The position numbers were made by a program, and so were the translations under genes. The notes under the pieces were generated by a model. It saw only the letters and a list, made by a program, of their open reading frames with translations. It was not told the origin of the DNA and searched no databases. From Klebsiella sp. WP3-W18-ESBL-02 (GTDB lineage Bacteria > Pseudomonadota > Gammaproteobacteria > Enterobacterales > Enterobacteriaceae), in NCBI RefSeq assembly GCF_014168815.1, contig NZ_AP021973.1:166472-230471 (forward strand): DNA of 64,000 nucleotides. Reading direction: 5' to 3'. Every line of letters begins with the position of its first letter. Within the stretch, counting starts at the first letter, position 1. Positions 34,950 through 44,169 of this stretch are shown here, in pieces.

Positions 34950-35806
34950 GGCGCTGATGGAAAATTGACCCACCCTGCCGATTGAAATTTGACCCAGGGC
35001 GGATTGCTGATTTTGTTACCAGCAACTGTGGATAAGTCTACCAGCGCAGCTGCTGTTGCCCCCACTCCTTCGCTAGCCCAGTTCAGTTGTTTAAGACCTG
35101 CCACACGCAGCCATGTAGCAGGCCGTCGTCGCCATGAAATCAGAACGGCTCATCGTCCTCCGGTTCCTGGCCGCCCTTACGCTTTCGCTCCCGTGATTTG
35201 ATCTTGGCCTGGGCCGCCAAGCTACTGTGTTGCAGGCGATAGGACTCGTTACCGGTTTCGACGATGTGGCAGTGGTGGGTCAGCCGATCCAGCAGGGCGG
35301 TGGTCATCTTGGCGTCGCCGAACACGCTCGACCATTCGGCGAAGCTCAGGTTGGTGGTGATCACCACGCTGGTGTGTTCGTACAGCTTGGATAGCAGGTG
35401 AAACAGCAACGCACCGCCGGCCTGGCTGAAGGGCAGATAACCCAGTTCGTCGAGGATGACCAGATCCATGCGCAGCAGAGCTTGGGCGATCCGCCCGGCT
35501 TTGCCGTCGTGCTTTTCGCGCTCCAGCAGATTGACCAGATCGACCGTGGAGTAGAAGCGCACGCGCTTGCCGTGCCGGGTGATGCCGGACACGGCCAGCG
35601 CAGTGGCCAGGTGGGTTTTACCGGTGCCAGGCCCACCGATCAGCACCACGTTCTGCGCGGTGTCGGTAAAGGCCAGACTGGCCAGTTCGCTGATCAAACG
35701 AGCGTCTGCGCTGGAGGCGCTGAAGTCGAAGCCGGCCAGGTCGCGGTGCATCGGCAGCTTGGCCATGTTCATCTGGTGGCTCACCGAGCGCATGGCGCGA
35801 TCTGTG
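34950..35806 (-). mobile_element. IS21-family remnant
   Basis: Contains an istB gene lacking its 5' end, and the downstream terminus with repeated GGAAAATTGACCCA and GAAATTTGACCC sequences (34959-34999), as in multi-repeat IS21 ends. istA and the other terminus are missing, cut off exactly at the Tn5053-like end at 35807. Confidence 0.75.
35140..35806 (-). pseudogene. istB: IstB-type ATPase, N-terminus truncated
   Basis: About 217 residues remain. AAA+ ATPase with Walker A GGPGTGKTHLATAL, Walker B VILDELGYLPF and the sensor VVITTNLSFAEW. The first ~40-50 residues of a normal IstB are absent because the frame runs into the Tn5053-like end. Normally the helper protein for IS21 transposition; not functional alone. 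Confidence 0.85.
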
Positions 35807-35831
35807 TGTCATTTTCAGAAGACGACTGCAC
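35807..35831 (+). repeat. 25-bp end of Tn402/Tn5053 type (IRt)
   Basis: TGTCATTTTCAGAAGACGAC then TGCAC, followed inside by further CTGCAC-type sub-repeats before tniA, which are TniA binding sites in known elements. Identical to the 25 bp at 12396-12420. Confidence 0.9.
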
Positions 35832-35947
35832 CAATCAACGAGACATGAAGCCTGCTGTGCATACGGCTCCTGACAGCCCGATATCAGGACTCCTCTGCAC
35901 GAAACTCGTCTATGCTCAATACTCGTGTGCACCAAAGCGAGGCGAGC

Positions 35948-37630
35948 ATGGCGACCGATACCGTACCGATTGCCGAGCGCGGCGTAGCCACCCTGTCAGA
36001 ACAGGCATGGGAGCGTGCTCGCTGCCGCGCGGAGATCATTGGGCCGTTGGCGCAGTCGGAGACGGTCGGGCATGAAGCGGCCGACGCAGCAGCCCAGGCG
36101 CTGGGTCTGTCCCGGCGGCAGGTCTACGTCCTGATCCGCCGTGCCCGGCAAGGTTCGGGGCTGGTCACTGATTTGGCTCTTGGACAGTCGAGCGGTGGCA
36201 AAGGTAAAGGCCGCTTGCCGGAGTCGGTCGAACGAATCATCCGCGAGCTACTGCAAAAGCGCTTCCTGACCAAGCAGAAGCGCAGCTTGGCGGCGTTCCA
36301 CCGTGAAGTTGCGCGGGTGTGCAAGCTGCAAAAGCTGCGGATGCCGGCGCGCAACACGGTCGCGTTGCGGATCGCCAGCCTTGATCCACTCAAGACCACT
36401 CGACTTCGGGAAGGCCAGGATGCGTCCCGCATCCTGCAAGGTGTTGGCGGTGTTCCTCCGCCAGTCTCCGCACCGCTGGAGCAGGTACAGATCGACCACA
36501 CAGTCATCGACCTGATCGTGGTGGACGAGCGCGACCGGCAACCGATTGGCCGTCCGTACCTGACCCTCGCCATCGACGTGTTCACCCGCTGCGTGGTTGG
36601 CATGGTGGTCACGTTAGAAGCGCCATCTGCCGTCTCGGTCGGCCTGTGCCTCGCACACGCCGGTTGCGACAAGCGCCCTTGGTTGGAAAGGTTGGACGTG
36701 GAAATGGACTGGCCGATGAGCGGCAAGCCCGCGCTGCTCTACCTGGACAACGCGGCCGAATTCAAGAGCGAGGCGCTACGCCGTGGCTGCGAGCAGCATG
36801 GCATCCGGTTGGACTATCGGCCTCTCGGGCAGCCGCACTATGGCGGCATCGTGGAACGGATCATCGGCACGGCGATGCAAATGATCCACGACGAATTGCC
36901 GGGGACGACCTTCTCCAACCCTGACCAGCGCGGGGAATACGCCTCCGAGAAGATGGCCGCCCTGACACTGCGCGAGCTGGAACGCTGGCTCGCATTGGCG
37001 GTTGGCACCTATCACGGCTCCGTGCACAACGGCCTGCTCCAACCGCCGGCCGCACGCTGGGCCGAAGCTGTCGCGCGTACCGGCGTTCCAACCGTCATCA
37101 CTCGCACCACGGCTTTTCTGGTCGATTTCCTGCCCGTCCTCCGCCGCACCCTGACCCGCACTGGCTTCGTCATCGACCACATCCACTACTACGCCGATGC
37201 GCTCAAGCCGTGGATAGCTCGGCGCGACCGCCTGCCTGCGTTCCTGATCCGGCGCGACCCACGCGACATCAGCCGCATTTGGGTGCTGGAGCCGGAGGGG
37301 CAGCACTATCTGGAAATTCCATACCGTACCTTGTCGCACCCGGCTGTCACCCTCTGGGAACAACGGCAGGCGCTGGCGAAATTGCGGCAGCAAGGGCGCG
37401 AACAGGTGGATGAGTCGGCGCTGTTCCGCATGATCGGGCAGATGCGCGAAATCGTGACCACTGCGCAGAAAGCCACGCGCAAGGCGCGGCGCGACGCGGA
37501 TCGACGCCAGCATCTCAAGTCAACGGAACAACCTGTCAAAACCACGCCACCAGCGGACACGGACATGGCAGACCCGCAGGCGGACAACCAGCCACCTGCC
37601 AAACCGTTCGACCAGATTGAGGAGTGGTAG
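35948..37630 (+). CDS. tniA: Transposase TniA (DDE, Tn402/Tn5053 family)
   Basis: 560 residues from MATDTVPIAERGVATLSEQA, the size of known TniA. Catalytic DDE core: QIDHTVIDLIVVDE, LYLDNAAEFKSEALRRG and GIVERIIGTAMQMIHDE. The ATG at 35948 follows AAGCGAGGCGAGC. A retroviral-integrase-like transposase that works with TniB and TniQ. Followed after 2 bp by tniB. Confidence 0.95.
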   Translation: MATDTVPIAERGVATLSEQAWERARCRAEIIGPLAQSETVGHEAADAAAQALGLSRRQVYVLIRRARQGSGLVTDLALGQSSGGKGKGRLPESVERIIRELLQKRFLTKQKRSLAAFHREVARVCKLQKLRMPARNTVALRIASLDPLKTTRLREGQDASRILQGVGGVPPPVSAPLEQVQIDHTVIDLIVVDERDRQPIGRPYLTLAIDVFTRCVVGMVVTLEAPSAVSVGLCLAHAGCDKRPWLERLDVEMDWPMSGKPALLYLDNAAEFKSEALRRGCEQHGIRLDYRPLGQPHYGGIVERIIGTAMQMIHDELPGTTFSNPDQRGEYASEKMAALTLRELERWLALAVGTYHGSVHNGLLQPPAARWAEAVARTGVPTVITRTTAFLVDFLPVLRRTLTRTGFVIDHIHYYADALKPWIARRDRLPAFLIRRDPRDISRIWVLEPEGQHYLEIPYRTLSHPAVTLWEQRQALAKLRQQGREQVDESALFRMIGQMREIVTTAQKATRKARRDADRRQHLKSTEQPVKTTPPADTDMADPQADNQPPAKPFDQIEEW

Positions 37631-37632
37631 CC

Positions 37633-38541
37633 GTGGACGAATATCCCATCATCGACCTGTCCCACCTGCTGCCGGCGGCCCAGGGCTTGGCCCGTCTCCC
37701 GGCGGACGAGCGCATCCATCGCCTTCGCGCCGACCGCTGGATCGGCTATCCGCGAGCAGTCGAGGCGTTGAACCGGCTGGAAGCCCTGTATACGTGGCCA
37801 AACAAACAACGCATGCCCAACCTGCTGTTGGTCGGTCCAACCAACAACGGCAAGTCGATGATCGTCGAGAAGTTCCGCCGCGCCCACCCGGCCAGCTCCG
37901 ACGCCGACCAGGAGCACATCCCGGTATTGGTCGTGCAGATGCCGTCCGAGCCATCGGTGATCCGCTTCTACGTCGCGCTGCTCGCGGCGATGGGAGCACC
38001 ATTGCGACCGCGCCCACGGCTGCCGGAAATAGAGCAACTGGCGCTGACACTGCTGCGCAAGCTCGGTGTGCGTTTGCTGGTGATCGACGAGCTGCACAAC
38101 GTCCTGGCCGGCAACAGCGTCAACCGCCGGGAATTCCTCAACCTGCTGCGCTTCCTCGGCAACGAATTGCGCATCCCGCTGGTCGGTGTGGGCACACGCG
38201 ACGCCTACCTGGCCATCCGCTCGGATGACCAGTTGGAAAATCGCTTCGAGCCGATGATGCTGCCGGTGTGGGAGGCCAACGACGATTGCTGTTCACTGCT
38301 GGCCAGCTTCGCGGCTTCGCTCCCGCTGCGGCGACCTTCGTCGATTGCCACGCTGGACATGGCTCGCTACCTGCTCACGCGCAGCGAGGGCACTATTGGC
38401 GAGCTGGCGCACCTATTGATGGCGGCGGCCGTGGCCGCCGTGGAGAGTGGTGAGGAAGCGATCAACCACCGCACGCTCAGCATGGCCGATTACACCGGTC
38501 CCAGCGAGCGGCGGCGGCAATTCGAGCGGGTACTGATGTGA
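37633..38541 (+). CDS. tniB: Transposition ATPase TniB
   Basis: 302 residues, GTG start at 37633 directly after tniA. AAA+ ATPase with Walker A LLVGPTNNGKSMIVEKF, Walker B LLVIDELHNVLAGNS and an arginine-rich sensor region. It corresponds to MuB/TnsC-type target regulators. Overlaps tniQ by 4 bp. Confidence 0.95.
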   Translation: MDEYPIIDLSHLLPAAQGLARLPADERIHRLRADRWIGYPRAVEALNRLEALYTWPNKQRMPNLLLVGPTNNGKSMIVEKFRRAHPASSDADQEHIPVLVVQMPSEPSVIRFYVALLAAMGAPLRPRPRLPEIEQLALTLLRKLGVRLLVIDELHNVLAGNSVNRREFLNLLRFLGNELRIPLVGVGTRDAYLAIRSDDQLENRFEPMMLPVWEANDDCCSLLASFAASLPLRRPSSIATLDMARYLLTRSEGTIGELAHLLMAAAVAAVESGEEAINHRTLSMADYTGPSERRRQFERVLM

Positions 38542-39755
38542 AGCCAGCGCCACGCTGGCCACTGCATCCGGCACCCAGGGAAGCCGAAGCCCTGTCTTCG
38601 TGGCTCAACCGCGTGGCCCTTTGCTATCACATGGAAGTGTCCGAGCTGCTGGAGCACGATCTTGGTCACGGCCAGGTTGATGACCTGGACACCGCGCCAC
38701 CACTGGCGCTGCTGGCGATGCTCTCCCAGCGGAGCGGTATCGAGCTGGATCGGCTGCGCTGCATGAGTTTCGCCGGCTGGGTGCCTTGGCTACTGGACAG
38801 CCTTGATGATCAGATTCCAGCCGCATTGGAAACCTATGCGTTCCAGCTCTCGGTACTGCTGCCGAGACTCCGCCGTAAGACGCGATCCATCACGAGCTGG
38901 CGTGCCTGGCTGCCCACCCAACCGATACACCGCGCCTGTCCGCTCTGCCTGAACGATCCGGAGAACCAAGCCGTACTGCTCGCGTGGAAGCTGCCCCTGA
39001 TGCTGAGCTGCCCACTGCATGGCTGCTGGCTGGAATCCTATTGGGGCGTGCCAGGGCGGTTTCTCGGCTGGGAGAACGCCGACGCCGAACCGCGCACTGC
39101 CAGCGACGCGATTGCGGCGATGGACCAGCGTACCTGGCAGGCACTGACGACCGGCCACGTGGAGTTGCCGCGCCGACGCATCCACGCCGGATTGTGGTTT
39201 AGGCTGCTACGCACGCTGCTCGATGAGCTGAACACCCCGCTTTCGACGTGCGGCACCTACGCGGGGTATCTCCGCCAAATCTGGGAATGCTGCGGGCATC
39301 CGCTGCGTGCTGGGCAAAGTCTGTGGCGACCGTATGAAACCCTGAACCCGGCAGTACGGTTGCAGATGCTGGAGGCGGCGGCAACGGCAATCAGCTTGAT
39401 TGAGGTGAGGGATATAAGCCCGCCAGGCGAGCACGCAAAGCTATTCTGGTCCGAGCCCCAAACCGGGTTCACCAGTGGCCTGCCGGCGAAAGCGCCGAAG
39501 CCCGAACCCGTCGATCACTGGCAGCGTGCAATCCAGGCCATTGATGAGGCCATCATTGAAGCACGACACAACCCCGAGACGGCACGCTCGCTGTTCGCGT
39601 TGGCTTCCTATGGTCGGCGCGACCCCGCTTCCTTGGAACAGTTGCGCGCCACCTTCGCGAAGGAAGGCATCCCCCCGGAATTTCTGTCACATTATGAGCC
39701 TAGCCTACCCTTTGCATGCCTTAGACAGAATGACGGGTTAAGTGACAAATTTTGA
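38538..39755 (+). CDS. tniQ: Transposition protein TniQ
   Basis: 405 residues, GTG start within the tniB stop. TniQ/TnsD zinc-finger family: SWLNRVALCYHMEVSELLE at the N-terminus, paired cysteines in RACPLCLNDPENQ and LSCPLHGCWLESYW. Required with TniA and TniB for cointegrate formation. Uninterrupted. Confidence 0.95.
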   Translation: MKPAPRWPLHPAPREAEALSSWLNRVALCYHMEVSELLEHDLGHGQVDDLDTAPPLALLAMLSQRSGIELDRLRCMSFAGWVPWLLDSLDDQIPAALETYAFQLSVLLPRLRRKTRSITSWRAWLPTQPIHRACPLCLNDPENQAVLLAWKLPLMLSCPLHGCWLESYWGVPGRFLGWENADAEPRTASDAIAAMDQRTWQALTTGHVELPRRRIHAGLWFRLLRTLLDELNTPLSTCGTYAGYLRQIWECCGHPLRAGQSLWRPYETLNPAVRLQMLEAAATAISLIEVRDISPPGEHAKLFWSEPQTGFTSGLPAKAPKPEPVDHWQRAIQAIDEAIIEARHNPETARSLFALASYGRRDPASLEQLRATFAKEGIPPEFLSHYEPSLPFACLRQNDGLSDKF

Positions 39756-39815
39756 CGTGCAGAGCTTCCCGATGCAAACTGTCACATAATCGAACGTATA
39801 TGTGACAGGTACGAC
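39756..39815. promoter_or_regulatory. res site of the tni module
   Basis: CTGTCACATAATCGAACGTATATGTGACAG (39779-39808) is an inverted repeat of CTGTCACATA/TATGTGACAG, directly upstream of tniR. Typical crossover/binding site for TniR, and probably its promoter region. A further TAAGTGACAAATTTTG copy lies in the end of tniQ. Confidence 0.75.
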
Positions 39816-40430
39816 ATGCTGATAGGCTACATGCGGGTATCGAAGGCGGACGGCTCCCAGGCTACCGATTTGCAGCGCGACGCGCTGATTGCCGCCGGGG
39901 TCGATCCAGTACATCTTTACGAGGACCAGGCATCCGGCATGCGCGAGGATCGGCCCGGCTTGACGAGCTGCCTGAAGGCGTTGCGAACTGGCGACACACT
40001 GGTCGTGTGGAAACTGGATCGGCTCGGACGCGACCTGCGACATCTCATCAACACCGTGCACGACCTGACTGGGCGCGGCATCGGCTTGAAGGTATTAACC
40101 GGGCACGGCGCGGCCATCGACACCACGACCGCCGCCGGCAAGCTGGTCTTTGGCATCTTCGCCGCCCTGGCCGAGTTCGAGCGCGAGTTGATCGCGGAGC
40201 GCACGATTGCCGGCCTAGCCTCGGCCCGCGCGCGCGGGCGGAAAGGCGGCCGGCCGTTCAAGATGACCGCCGCCAAGCTGCGGCTGGCGATGGCGGCAAT
40301 GGGTCAGCCAGAGACCAAGGTCGGCGACCTATGCCAGGAACTTGGCGTCACGCGGCAGACCCTGTATCGGCATGTTTCACCCAAGGGTGAGCTACGTCCA
40401 GATGGCGAGAAGCTACTCAGCCGAATTTGA
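39816..40430 (+). CDS. tniR: Serine resolvase TniR
   Basis: 204 residues: MLIGYMRVSKADGSQATDLQ with catalytic Ser in RVSK, ASGMREDRPGL, VVWKLDRLGRDLRHL, FAALAEFERELIAERT and a C-terminal HTH (KVGDLCQELGVTRQTLYRHV). Resolves Tn5053-type cointegrates at the adjacent res. Complete. Confidence 0.95.
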   Translation: MLIGYMRVSKADGSQATDLQRDALIAAGVDPVHLYEDQASGMREDRPGLTSCLKALRTGDTLVVWKLDRLGRDLRHLINTVHDLTGRGIGLKVLTGHGAAIDTTTAAGKLVFGIFAALAEFERELIAERTIAGLASARARGRKGGRPFKMTAAKLRLAMAAMGQPETKVGDLCQELGVTRQTLYRHVSPKGELRPDGEKLLSRI

Positions 40431-40482
40431 TGCCGGCATGAGGCAACGTAGCGACAGCGTGGTTTGTCTCAATGGGAAGCGC

Positions 40483-40719
40483 TCATGATCGATCTTTGAA
40501 GGCCCGCAGCAGTCGTGTCACAGACAGGACGAACAAACCGGTCAGCGTGAGGGCTGCGATACCCCAGTACTCTCCGATGAACGCGCCGGCCGTCGTGCCG
40601 GCCAGCACAATGGCGAGAATCGGCAAATGGCAGGGACAGGTGAGCACGGCCAGCGCGCCCCACAGGTAGCCGGTGATCGGTTTGTGCGTCTCGGACGGCA
40701 AGCGCTCGGGGCTGTTCAT
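40483..40719 (-). CDS. merE: Mercury resistance membrane protein MerE
   Basis: 78 residues, two transmembrane helices with a GALAVLTCPCHLPILAIVLAG first helix region holding the CPC motif, and a second helix at about 45-65. Broad mercury (and methylmercury) uptake protein, last gene of the operon. Its start overlaps merD by 4 bp. Confidence 0.95.
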   Translation of the reverse strand: MNSPERLPSETHKPITGYLWGALAVLTCPCHLPILAIVLAGTTAGAFIGEYWGIAALTLTGLFVLSVTRLLRAFKDRS

Positions 40720-41081
40720 GGCAGACTCTCCGCGTGCTGTGCCGGCTCGGTCGGCATGGTGGCCAACTGCACCTCCAGATCGGCCAACGCTTCGCGCCGA
40801 CGCTCGACGAACTGGCGCAGAACGGCAAGCTGCGCGGCCGCTTCATCGCCGTCCGCAGCATCCAGCGCCCGGCACAGCCGCGCCAGCGCGTCCAGGCCGA
40901 TGCCCGCCTCGAAGGCCGCCCGCACGAAGCACAGCCGTTGCAAGGCGGCATCATCGAACAGGCCATAGCCGCCCGGGGTGCACGCCACCGGACGCAGCAA
41001 TCCGCGCAGCAGGTAGTCGCGCACGATATGCACGCTCACCCCGGCATCAAGGGCCAGCCGGGACACGGTGTAGGCGCTCAT
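40716..41081 (-). CDS. merD: MerR-family co-regulator MerD
   Basis: 121 residues: MSAYTVSRLALDAGVSVHIV begins a MerR-type HTH, followed by a helical dimerisation region. Lacks the metal-binding cysteines of MerR. Known to compete with MerR at merOP and damp expression. Follows the broken merA by 16 bp. Confidence 0.95.
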   Translation of the reverse strand: MSAYTVSRLALDAGVSVHIVRDYLLRGLLRPVACTPGGYGLFDDAALQRLCFVRAAFEAGIGLDALARLCRALDAADGDEAAAQLAVLRQFVERRREALADLEVQLATMPTEPAQHAESLP

Positions 41082-41097
41082 TGAAAACCTCCTTTTT

Positions 41098-42744
41098 TTA
41101 TCCAGCGCAGCAGGAAAGCTGCTTCACGTCCTTGTTGAAGGTCTGCGCCGCAAGCTTCAACCCCTCGACCATTGTCAGGTAGGGGAACAACTGGTCGGCC
41201 AGTTCCTGCACCGTCATGCGGTTGCGGATGGCGAGCACCGCCGTCTGGATCAGTTCGCCCGCTTCCGGGGCCACCGCCTGCACGCCGATGAGCCGTCCGC
41301 TACCTTCCTCGATGACCAGCTTGATGAAGCCGCGTGTGTCGAAGTTGGCAAGCGCTCGCGGAACGTTGTCGAGTGTCAGCGTGCGACTGTCGGTCTCGAT
41401 GCCATCGTGGTGCGCTTCCGCCTCGCTGTAGCCCACGGTGGCGACTTGCGGGTCGGTGAACACCACTGCCGGCATCGCGGTCAGATTGAGGGCTGCGTCG
41501 CCGCCGGTCATGTTGATCGCGGCACGGGTGCCGGCGGCCGCTGCCACGTAGACGAACTGCGGCTGGTCGGTGCAGTCGCCGGCCGCGTAGATGTTCGGGT
41601 TGCTCGTGCGCATGCCTTGGTCGATAACGATGGCCCCTTGCGCATTGACAGTGACCCCCGCCGCGTCCAGCGCGAGGCTGCGCGTATTCGGTGCCCGACC
41701 GGTGGCAACCAGCAACTTGTCAGCGCGCAATTCACCGTGTCCGGTGGTCAGCACGAATTCGCCGTTCACATGGGCGACCTAGCTGGCTTGCGTGTGCTCC
41801 AGCACCTCGATGCCCTCGGCGCGGAAAGCGGCTGTCACGGCCTCGCCGATGGCCGGGTCTTCCCGGAAGAACAAGGTGCTGCGTGCCAGGATCGTGACCT
41901 GGCTGCCGAGCCGGGCAAAGGCTTGCGCCAGTTCCAACGCCACCACCGACGAACCGATCACGGCCAGGCGTGCGGGAATGGTGTCGCTGACAAGCGCTTC
42001 GGTGGAAGTCCAGTAGGGTGACTCTTTCAGGCCCGGAATCGGCGGCACGGCCGGACTGGCACCGGTGGCGACCAGGCAGCGGTCGAACGTTACCTCGCGC
42101 TCGCCACCCTCGTTCAAACGGACGACCAGGCTCTGGTCGTCCTTGAAACGCGCTTCACCGTGCAAAACGGTGATGGCTGGATTGCCGTCCAGGATGCCTT
42201 CGTATTTGGCGTGCCGCAGTTCATCGACACGGGCCTGCTGCTGGGCCAGCAGTTTGCTGCGGTCAATCGCAGGCACAGTTGCCGCAATACCGCCGTCGAA
42301 CGGACTTTCCCGGCGCAGATGGGCAATATGGGCAGCGCGGATCATGATCTTGGACGGCACACAGCCGATATTGACGCAGGTGCCGCCGATGGTGCCGCGT
42401 TCGATCAGCGTGACCGTCGCGCCTTGCTCGACGGCCTTCAGCGCCGCCGCCATCGCGGCCCCGCCGCTGCCAATGATGGCGATATGCAAACCGGCGCCCT
42501 CAAGTGCATCACGGATTTTTGGTTCATCTTTGAAATCACCAACCCGGATCGAGCCTTGATAACCCAATGCGGCGATGGCGGCCAGCAGTTGGTTGTGGCT
42601 CACGGCGGTGTCTGCCATGACTTGCGCGCGGCTTTCTGGATAGGACACCACAGCGGCATTCACGCCGGGAATCTTTTCCAAAGCATCTTTGACATGGGTG
42701 GCGCAGGATGTGCAGGTCATGCCATTCACGGTGATTTCGGTCAT
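41098..42744 (-). pseudogene. merA: Mercuric reductase with single internal amber codon
   Basis: 548 codons from MTEITVNGMTCTSCATHVKD, with an N-terminal heavy-metal domain (GMTCTSC), flavin disulfide-reductase core (GGTCVNIGCVPSKIM redox pair) and the C-terminal SCCAG mercury-binding cysteines. One in-frame TAG at 41779-41781 splits it between EHTQAS and VAHVNG. The usual codon there is CAG (Gln), so a single C-to-T change explains it. The truncated product lacks the dimer interface and C-terminal cysteines and should be inactive unless suppressed. Confidence 0.9.
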
Positions 42745-42986
42745 TTTTTTACTCCATTGAATTTCGGGGTGCAGCAGGCATCGGCTTGGCGTTTTCGTTG
42801 GATGGCGTAGATGGTCAAGCCGATGAAAATCGCCAGCGCAGGCAGCAGCACATAGTCCAGATAGCCGGTCAGCGCGGACAAGCCGACCACACCGAGCAAA
42901 ATGACCAGAACAGGGGTGAAGCAACACAGCGCCACGAGGGTTGTGCCAATGATGCTGACCCGCAGCAGTGTCTTCGGGTCTTTCAT
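42741..42986 (-). CDS. merF: Mercuric ion transporter MerF
   Basis: 81 residues with two transmembrane helices; the ALCCFTPVLVILLG vicinal cysteines and a second pair ADACCTPKF at the C-terminus carry Hg(II) across the inner membrane. The stop overlaps the merA start (ATGA). The MerF type with merT/merP is as in Tn5053. Confidence 0.95.
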   Translation of the reverse strand: MKDPKTLLRVSIIGTTLVALCCFTPVLVILLGVVGLSALTGYLDYVLLPALAIFIGLTIYAIQRKRQADACCTPKFNGVKK

Positions 42987-42988
42987 GA

Positions 42989-43264
42989 TCAGTTCTTGAC
43001 TGATGATGGGTAGCCCGCATCCTCGGTAGCCTTGGTCAGTTTCTGCACGCTGGTCTTGGCATCATCGAAGGTGACCACCGCTTCGCGCGTCTCGAAGGTC
43101 ACGTCAACTTTACTGACGCCATCGACCTTGGAAATCGCCTTCTTGACAGTGATCGGACAGGCCGAGCAGGTCATGCCCGGTACGGACAGCGTAACGGTCT
43201 GGGTGGCGGCCCACACGGGGGCAACAACGGCAGCGAGGGCAAGGGCGGAAAGCAGCTTTTTCAT
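42989..43264 (-). CDS. merP: Periplasmic mercury-binding protein MerP
   Basis: 91 residues: signal peptide (MKKLLSALALAAVVAPVWA, cleavage after AWA) then an HMA domain with GMTCSACPITVKKAI binding Hg(II). It passes the ion to MerT. Between merT and merF. Confidence 0.95.
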   Translation of the reverse strand: MKKLLSALALAAVVAPVWAATQTVTLSVPGMTCSACPITVKKAISKVDGVSKVDVTFETREAVVTFDDAKTSVQKLTKATEDAGYPSSVKN

Positions 43265-43279
43265 GGTGAACTCCTGTGA

Positions 43280-43630
43280 TCAATAGAAAAATGGCACGAC
43301 GTAGGGAAATCCGAGCGCGACCAAAACCAGCACGGCCACGCCCCAGAAAATGAGCTTGTAAGTAGCTCGCACTTGGGGAATCGCGCAAACCTCACCCGGT
43401 TTGCAGGCGGCTGACGGCCGGTAGATGCGCCGCCAGGCGAAGAACAACGCCACCAGCGCCACGCCGATAAAGATGGGGCGATAGGGTTCCAACACCGTCA
43501 AGTTGCCGATCCAAGCGCCGCTGAACCCCAAGGCGATCAGAACCAGCGGCCCGAGGCAGCAAGCCGAGGCGAGGATGGCGGCCAGCCCGCCAGTGAAGAG
43601 CGCGCCGCGCCCGTTTTGAGGTTCAGACAT
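43280..43630 (-). CDS. merT: Mercuric transport protein MerT
   Basis: 116 residues from MSEPQNGRGALFTGGLAAIL. Three transmembrane helices; vicinal cysteines SACCLGPL in TM1 and the cytoplasmic pair in AACKPGEVCAIP. Brings Hg(II) from MerP into the cell. First structural gene, 60 bp from merOP. Confidence 0.95.
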   Translation of the reverse strand: MSEPQNGRGALFTGGLAAILASACCLGPLVLIALGFSGAWIGNLTVLEPYRPIFIGVALVALFFAWRRIYRPSAACKPGEVCAIPQVRATYKLIFWGVAVLVLVALGFPYVVPFFY

Positions 43631-43665
43631 ACGTTTGTCCTTTCGAATCTGAATTGGATAGCTTA

Positions 43666-43696
43666 AGCTTACTTCCGTAGTTATGTACGGAGTCAA
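43666..43696 (-). promoter_or_regulatory. merOP operator-promoter
   Basis: On the minus strand: -35 TTGACT, a 19-bp spacer CCGTACATAACTACGGAAG and -10 TAAGCT. The overlong spacer carries the imperfect dyad CCGTACATAACTACGG bound by MerR, the classic arrangement in which Hg-MerR untwists the DNA to allow transcription of merT onward. Confidence 0.9.
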
Positions 43697-43701
43697 GCGA
43701 T

Positions 43702-44136
43702 ATGGAAAACAATTTGGAGAACCTGACCATTGGCGTTTTCGCCAGGACGGCCGGGGTCAATGTGGAGACCATCCGGTTCTATCAGCGCAAGGGCTTGCTC
43801 CCGGAACCGGACAAGCCTTACGGCAGCATTCGCCGCTATGGCGAGACGGATGTAACGCGGGTGCGCTTCGTGAAATCAGCCCAGCGGTTGGGCTTCAGCC
43901 TGGATGAGATCGCCGAGCTGCTGCGGCTGGAGGATGGCACCCATTGCGAGGAAGCCAGCAGCCTGGCCGAGCACAAGCTCAAGGACGTGCGCGAGAGGAT
44001 GGCTGACCTGGCGCGCATGGAGGCCGTGCTGTCTGATTTGGTGTGCGCCTGCCATGCGCGGAAGGGGAACGTTTCCTGCCCGCTGATTGCGTCACTGCAA
44101 GGGAAGAAAGAACCGCGCAGTGCGGACGCGGTGTAG
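43702..44136 (+). CDS. merR: Mercury-responsive regulator MerR
   Basis: 144 residues: HTH in LTIGVFARTAGVNVETIRFY, coiled dimer helix, and the three Hg-binding cysteines in GTHCEEASS and LVCACHARKGNVSC. Divergent from merT across merOP. Intact, so the operon should still respond to mercury although MerA is truncated. Confidence 0.95.
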   Translation: MENNLENLTIGVFARTAGVNVETIRFYQRKGLLPEPDKPYGSIRRYGETDVTRVRFVKSAQRLGFSLDEIAELLRLEDGTHCEEASSLAEHKLKDVRERMADLARMEAVLSDLVCACHARKGNVSCPLIASLQGKKEPRSADAV

Positions 44137-44152
44137 CCCGAGGGAACTACGC

Positions 44153-44169
44153 CTTAGCGTGCTTTATTT
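44153..44169 (+). repeat. Left half of split Tn21-type 38-bp inverted repeat
   Basis: CTTAGCGTGCTTTATTT. Joined to 45497-45517 it rebuilds a 38-bp repeat ending CTGAGGCGACTCC, close to the Tn21 consensus. The IS inserted between the two parts. Confidence 0.85.
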
